Shown piece after piece: positions 58,373-64,000 of a DNA stretch of 64,000 nt. Numbering within the stretch: the first letter of the stretch is position 1; every line of letters starts with the position of its first letter. Source of the DNA: Caenorhabditis elegans. Taxonomy: Eukaryota > Nematoda > Chromadorea > Rhabditida > Rhabditidae. Position numbers and translations under genes: made by a program. The stretch is from assembly GCF_000002985.6 (NCBI RefSeq), contig NC_003279.8:5828001-5892000 (forward strand), given 5' to 3'. Under the pieces are notes generated by a model, which saw nothing but the letters and a program-made list of their open reading frames with translations, had not been told where the DNA came from and ran no database searches.

Positions 58373-58624
58373 CATTCTGACCATTTCTGGCTCTTTTTCT
58401 GTTGTGTCCATTTTTTCATTAATTACTTCATTTTGTTTGGTTTTTTTGCGTTTTGGAAATATGTTTATTATTTTTGGGTTATGTATTCATGGATAGTTGA
58501 AATATATTTTGAATACTAAATTTGGATTTCTGTTTATTTTAAAAATGTTTTAATAATTATTTTTCCAATTTATCTTCCGTTTCAAATAACCACAACTAAC
58601 TTTTCTGTTCAGATCTTCATTTCA

Positions 58625-61600
58625 ATGGGAAAAGACACGGAGAAAACTCCACTTTTATTGAAATCTCTAGACAAACAACGAAGTCAGACAAGTCTAAGGT
58701 TTGTATTTATTTTGCATGTTTTGTGGGTTTTCCTATTAAAAAATTAAACTTGAAACCGTACCAATTTCCAAGATGGAATTTATTCCAACTCCTCATTTTT
58801 ACATGTTTCAAAAATTATTTCACGAAAGTTTAGCGTAATTTCTGAATTTTTTTGTACATTTGCAATCAAAAGAAGTAGAAACACCAAGTTGTTTATAATA
58901 TATTGTTCAATATTTTTTGAAGACCGATTTCATTTGTGAATAGTTTTCTATAAATTGTCAAAATAACTTTGTGACGTAATACTTTCTCAAAATTCTAGAA
59001 AACTCGAAACACCTAAAAATATTACATTTAAACTAATTTGATATGTTGGAATTATTCCAACTTGCTCGTTAGTTTTTGAATTGGAAACTTTGTAAAAAAT
59101 ACCAAAGGGTACATTTTCATTTTTAATACATCCATTTTATTTCTGAAAAATTTTGGAAATGTCAAATTGCAGTTTCACCAGACGCGATTCTTGAAAAATG
59201 TAAAACTGGATTTTTTAGATAATTTTCAGAGAAAGCCTAAAATTTAGTTGTTATCATTGAAATTTGTTGGTTAATGTTTGGGTGTTTAGGGCTAATACAA
59301 GTAATCAATATCGATAAAACAAATGATAACACTATCTTTTTTTGTTTTCGGACAGAGAAAATTTTGAAAGTTGAAAATTTGAGAACCTGAAATTTTAGAC
59401 TAGATTCTTGGGGACTACTGAAAAAAAATTAAAACGAAGAGTTTTTCGAAGAACGTGGAAAAATCAAAATTTGAAAAATGAGATGAAAACGGAAAACTAT
59501 ATTTTTCGAAAGACATTACTTTCACTATTAGACAATTTTTCAATTTTTCAAAAAAAAAAGTTGCATTGTATCCCATCAAAAAGTTGAAATTCAAATATCA
59601 CAAGCATTTTCTATCTTCTCATAGTTCATCGAAACACATTCCTATCATGTGGTGCCAAATCTAAAAAACTTGCTCAAAATACCTGAAAGCTCAATTATCT
59701 TAATGAACTTTTGATTGAATTTTCGACTTTTCAAAGCCCACTCAATCTTTCCGATAAATTTAGAGAAAAAAACTTGTGAGCTCTGGGCTATCTTCGGCTT
59801 TCAGAAAAAGCTATACCAAAAGTAAATAAAATCTGTTAAACTTAGACAATTCATACATTTTGAGCAAATATTTGAGCACATTGAACTAATAGGAAGCCTG
59901 CTAATTTTTGAGAGCCTGAGATGCTCAAAAAGCCATAATTTTCACAAATCGGCAGTATTCCAAGATGGGAAATCGAATGCAAAGTGTCTGGCATAAGCAT
60001 TGCATTTTCCTGCAAAAGCACAAAAGTGTTAACCATAGTTAAAAGTACTCATATTAGTCCGGAATGAACAATTACCATAATAAAAAGTGTTGGCAAATTT
60101 GACTGTTTGAGCTAGGCTGAGGTCCTTGCTAGCTGTAAGGATATACTTTTTTGATATTTAAATGAACTTTTGTGAATTGGTGAAAAATCAATCTTAGGTA
60201 AATTAAACGAAAACTTTTGAATATTTGAGAAACCGCCTTCATGGCCAAAGCCAAGTTGCAGCAGTCTCGCAGCATTGGGACTTGAACAATTGATCCAAAA
60301 AACTGACCATTTGACACTAAACGACAAAGTGTCTAGGAAATGCTCTTCATTTTTGCTCAGCTCTACTCACCTCACTGCTGTTTGCTTTTTCGTCTGCGCA
60401 CTTTTGCCCCGTTGCCTCATTCTCTAAATCTCTAATATCTTGCTTCTCCACTTTCAACTGGTCAGAGACGTCGTCTTTAACATCTTCCCCGTCGTCTTCC
60501 GCCTAAAAAAGTGCGAAAAGAAACATCAACAGAAAACAATGAATTGATCACTACAATTATATAAATTTGCTTTTCTTCCTATCACATATCACTTCGTCTG
60601 TCTGCGTCTCTATCACTTTATTATCTTCAATATCCCACATTATCTCGGTTGGCCTGGAAACCTTTCAGTCGTTGTTTCTTAAAACTATTCATCGTCAGCA
60701 ACCTCGTCATCTTAAAAAATTAGAAAAATTGGAAGAAAAAAGAGAAATAAAAAAGGGGTGGAGCCTAGACACCTTCAACACATATTTTTAATTAAAGACG
60801 CCCTTTTTTCGGAAGACCTTTCTCTCCGCTTTCCCCCCATTATTTTCTATTATTATCTAACTGATGAAAAGCCGAAAAAACGAGCCCACTTGGGTGACTA
60901 AGCCTCTGCTTAAACGGTATGAGTTGTCAAGAGATTCTCTGAAAAAAACCTAAAATTTTTGAATATTCAAAACAGATAATTTCAGATTCTAGTAATTTGT
61001 GATAATTCCAAAATAAAAAATATAAACATTTTACAGCTCTCATTCAAGTGACTCTTCAATCGATGAATCAACTGTTAAACTCACAAATTATGGGATATTC
61101 TATTACACTCAAGGAGTTGATCTACTTCTTTTAATTACTGGAACAGTTGCAGCAGTTATTCATGGAGCTGGTTTTCCGTTACTTGCTATTGGTATGTGGT
61201 TTTATTTTTTAATTTGAATGATAAATCAAAAGCTGAAATTATCATTTGAAACGTCAACTACATATAATTTTATAAAATGTTATTATGAGAACTCATAGTC
61301 AGAATTAATTTTTTTTTTGAAAAATTTAGTAAACTCTAATCTACGTTCAACATTCACAAAATGACCTCCGATATCGTCATCCAATCCAATAAACTACTGC
61401 GACTACCCATTAACTTAATTAGATCAAAATGTTCATGACATCATTTGAACTAGAGAAAAAAAGTGATTTGTGTTGTGGTTTTGAACTATGGAATTGGAGG
61501 CTTTTTATATTCTTCAAAAAAGGAAAATGTGTTAAGTTGAAATTTATCAGCTCCTTAAAACAAATTCGAAATACATGAGATATCATAGGCTGAAAATTGT

Positions 61601-64000
61601 GATATTTAATAATTGCATTAGGTTGTATTTAAAAATTTAAAAAATACACTAACTAAGAAGTCGAACAGATTCAAATATCATAACTAAACAATCAAAAAAT
61701 TTCTATAGAAAATGTGGACTTTTTGAGAATTTTGAGAATTTTTGCGGGTTTGAAGTCAAGTTTCCGAAAACAAAATAATTAAAATATAAAACTCGTAGAA
61801 TATGTATTTTTAGTTGACTTCCAAAATTATGATAAATCAAAAATAAGGGATTGGCACTTTTTCGACTGTTGATAAGAAATTTCAAATAATGTTTGAAAAT
61901 TTACATTTTGGTCATTTAAAAATGTTATACAAATGAGTGGTTTTAAATAACTTTCTCCATTAACGAACATTCTTGGCCCCGCAGTAAAATCAATTAGATA
62001 GTTAAAAGCAGAAACGATGATTTCAAAGTTCTCGTATTTGCAGTTCTCGGAGGAATGACAACAGTGTTTTTACGAGCTCAAAACTCGGATTTCGTCGTTG
62101 GTGTGGATAATGTGAACCCGGAAGGATTGGTCCCGATATCTCTGTACGTTTTTTTTAGAACTTTGACTTTTACTTTTTATGATCCTGCAAATTTTTGTAT
62201 TTGTATCTTTTTGACTAGTCAATCTGCGCGAAATGATAAGGCTATCCAAAACAGCTGGTGTGTCTTTTGACACCTTTTCTAGTTCCTTGTGAATGAACAC
62301 ATAAATATTATATTACACTTTTTGATTAAACAAAAAACCTTCCAATCTGTTTTCTTTTTTAGAGATGAATTCAACTCGGAAGTTGTCAAGTATTGTATCT
62401 ACTACCTGGTTCTTGGTGTACTCATGTTCTTCACTTCATATGTACAAATCGCTTGTTTTGAGTCGTACGCAGAGAGATTGGTGCATAAATTAAGACAAAA
62501 CTACCTGAAAGCCATACTCAGACAACAAATTCAATGGTTCGACAAACAACAGACCGGAAATTTAACGGCTAGACTCACGGAGTAAGTTAAGAAGTACATT
62601 TTTTGAAGAATGATAGAGAAGTGAGACATGTTATATACATATAATGAGCTTTTGCCGTTCGTCAAATTTTTCTAGAAATTCATCTAAATTCCCGGAAGAT
62701 CACTAAAGATATTGCAAATAATAAATCATCGTTAATCTTTTTATTGCAGCGATTTGGAGCGTGTCCGTGAAGGATTAGGTGACAAATTCGCCCTTCTTGT
62801 TCAAATGTTTGCTGCTTTCTTGGCTGGATACGGAGTTGGCTTCTTTTATAGTTGGTCAATGACACTGGTTATGATGGGATTTGCTCCGTTGATTGTGCTC
62901 TCTGGTGCCAAAATGAGCAAAAGCATGGCAACGCGAACAAGAGTTGAACAAGAAACGTATGCAGTCGCTGGTGCAATTGCAGAAGAAACATTCTCTTCGA
63001 TTAGAACAGTTCATTCATTAAATGGACATAAAAGAGAATTGGATAGATTTTATAACGCATTGGAAGTTGGAAGACAAACTGGAATTGTTAAATATTGTTA
63101 TATGGGTATTGGAGTTGGGTTCAGTAATTTGTGTATGTACTCTTCATATGCATTGGCATTTTGGTATGGAAGTACTCTGATTATCAATGATCCTACTTTT
63201 GATCGCGGTCTTATTTTTACGGTTAGTCATTTTTCAATTCAAAAATTCATGCTTATAAAGCAGTCATTTAAAATATTAAAGAGAGAGTACCGTTTCTGTC
63301 CCCAAACTCAAAATGTCTTCAAAATTTTTATTGAAAAAGGGCTTGATTTTAAGCTACAATCTCCATTTTTTGCAAGTATTAATTTCTTATTATTAAAAAC
63401 AAGTGAACAATTCTAATTTTCAGGTTTTCTTCGCAGTTCTCTCGGGTTCTACATCTCTCGGTGGCGCCCTTCCACATCTTGCAAGTTTTGGAACAGCTCG
63501 CGGAGCAGCTTCAACAGTATTACGTGTAATCAACTCGCACCCAAAAATCGATCCATATTCACTTGAAGGAATTCTCGTGGACAATATGAAGGGAGATATT
63601 TCATTCAAAGATGTTCATTTCCGATATCCATCTCGAAAAGATATTCATGTATTAAAAGGAATTTCTCTGGAACTGAAAGCTGGTGATAAAATTGCTTTGG
63701 TCGGTTCAAGTGGTTGTGGAAAATCAACAATTGTTAATTTACTTCAAAGATTCTATGATCCAACAAAAGGAAGAGTTTTAATTGATGGAGTTGATTTACG
63801 AGAAGTAAATGTTCATAGTCTTCGTGAACAAATTGGAATTGTTAGTCAAGAGCCAGTACTTTTCGATGGAACAATTTATGAAAATATTAAAATGGGAAAT
63901 GAGCATGCTACTCATGATCAAGTCGTTGAAGCGTGTAAAATGGCAAATGCAAATGATTTTATCAAAAGATTGCCTGATGGATATGGAACAAGAGTTGGAG
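58625..64000 (+). CDS. pgp-2: PGP-2: P-glycoprotein ABC transporter (5' part, truncated by window)
   Basis: Exons 58625-58698, 61037-61191, 62044-62143, 62363-62581, 62750-63221 and 63424 to beyond 64000 give the first 532 codons of an ABCB full transporter. The first membrane domain is seen (QGVDLLLLITGTVAAVIHGA, LVLGVLMFFTSYVQIACFES, FAAFLAGYGVGFFYSWSMTL). The first nucleotide-binding domain starts with ISFKDVHFRYPSRKDIHVLK. It contains Walker A GSSGCGKST (about residue 434) and the Q-loop IVSQEPVLFDGTIYENI. The Walker B, signature motif and second half lie outside the window. ABCB proteins export lipids and xenobiotics using ATP; worm PGP-2 is needed for intestinal lysosome-related organelles and fat storage. 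The start follows TTCAG by 12 bases. Intron 1 is 2.3 kb and may hold an antisense gene. Confidence 0.93.
59942..60710 (-). CDS. Candidate nested antisense gene in pgp-2 intron 1
   Basis: Four potential exons on the minus strand join in phase: 60639-60710 (MTRLLTMNSFKKQRLKGFQA), 60371-60502 (AEDDGEDVKDDVSDQLKVEK), 60215-60332 (TLCRLVSNGQFFGSIVQVPM) and 59942-60009 (ending YARHFAFDFPSWNTADL), giving 129 aa. The second exon has strong borders (TTTTTTAG before, GTGAGT after), and a TTTTTTAAG acceptor touches the ATG. The donors of exon 1 (GTGGGA) and exon 3 (GTTTTC) are weak. The acidic N-terminal half and Cys/aromatic C-terminal half look like protein, but I recognise no family. It may be a real small gene, a relic or a lucky alignment of splice words. 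Confidence 0.4.

Larger units (their letters stand above)
50890..58624. other. 7.7-kb region between noah-1 and pgp-2 starts
   Basis: A long region between divergent genes. Several islands are purine-rich on the plus strand (about 51000-51250, 51530-51640, 52960-53190, 54100-54370, 55830-56050), with ag/gaag runs and few splice-linked frames. Open minus-strand translations there are low-complexity Leu/Phe/Ser. A coding-like relic lies at about 54640-55790. Short tgtcgcacag/ccgtttgcc repeat words occur at 56260-56300. I could not support any intact gene. Confidence 0.5.

Overview
The window is nematode genomic DNA and almost certainly Caenorhabditis elegans chromosome I, in the ceh-12 / hpo-3 / vpr-1 / cdc-7 / noah-1 / pgp-2 neighbourhood. 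Four things point there: an AT-rich background; many short introns bounded by GT and TTTCAG; start codons just downstream of a TTTCAG-type acceptor, as expected for spliced-leader addition; and proteins I recognise from the worm (CEH-12, VPR-1, NOAH-1, CDC-7, PGP-2, a cuticle collagen). Exon models were built by hand from splice consensus and phase. Protein assignments rest on motif recognition, with no database search.

Layout. 1.4-6.3 kb (+): oxysterol-binding-related protein with PH domain, FFAT-like motif and ORD domain. 6.8-9.4 kb (-): two-pore-domain (TWK) channel with abnormal selectivity filters. 10.3-10.75 kb (+): 62-aa protein. 12.3-13.9 kb (+): ceh-12 homeobox gene. 14.7-16.0 kb (+): cuticle collagen with an antisense tRNA-Arg(ACG) in its second intron. 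16.8-18.8 kb (-): two related small proteins of possible NTF2-like fold, one with a signal peptide. 19.6-21.4 kb (+): Lys/Glu-rich orphan protein. 22.1-23.8 kb (-): CK1/TTBK-like pseudokinase, divergent from a two-LIM protein at 24.0-24.9 kb (+). 25.1-25.9 kb: large inverted-repeat element. 26.3-27.0 kb (-): allatostatin-C-like neuropeptide precursor with tRNA-Pro(AGG) in an intron. 29.7-34.6 kb (-): hpo-3 (GPI transamidase GPAA1). 35.0-36.7 kb (-): DHHC palmitoyltransferase. 38.8-40.1 kb (-): eIF4A3-type helicase. 40.9-41.9 kb (-): vpr-1. 44.2-46.1 kb (+): cdc-7. 47.0-50.9 kb (-): noah-1. 51-58.6 kb: a long stretch with no sound gene but one decayed candidate. 58.6-64.0 kb (+): pgp-2, cut by the window edge, with a possible antisense nested gene in intron 1.

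Links between genes. The OSBP-related protein carries a FFAT-like motif, the ligand class bound by VAP proteins such as VPR-1, also encoded here. Poly(A)-to-acceptor spacing suggests two operons, DHHC enzyme to hpo-3 and vpr-1 to eIF4A3. cdc-7 has a palindromic E2F-type site shortly upstream.

I saw no prokaryote-style defence system, CRISPR array or viral island. The points most worth a second look are the channel filters, the pseudokinase, the nested antisense gene, the AST-C-like peptide and several long inverted repeats.
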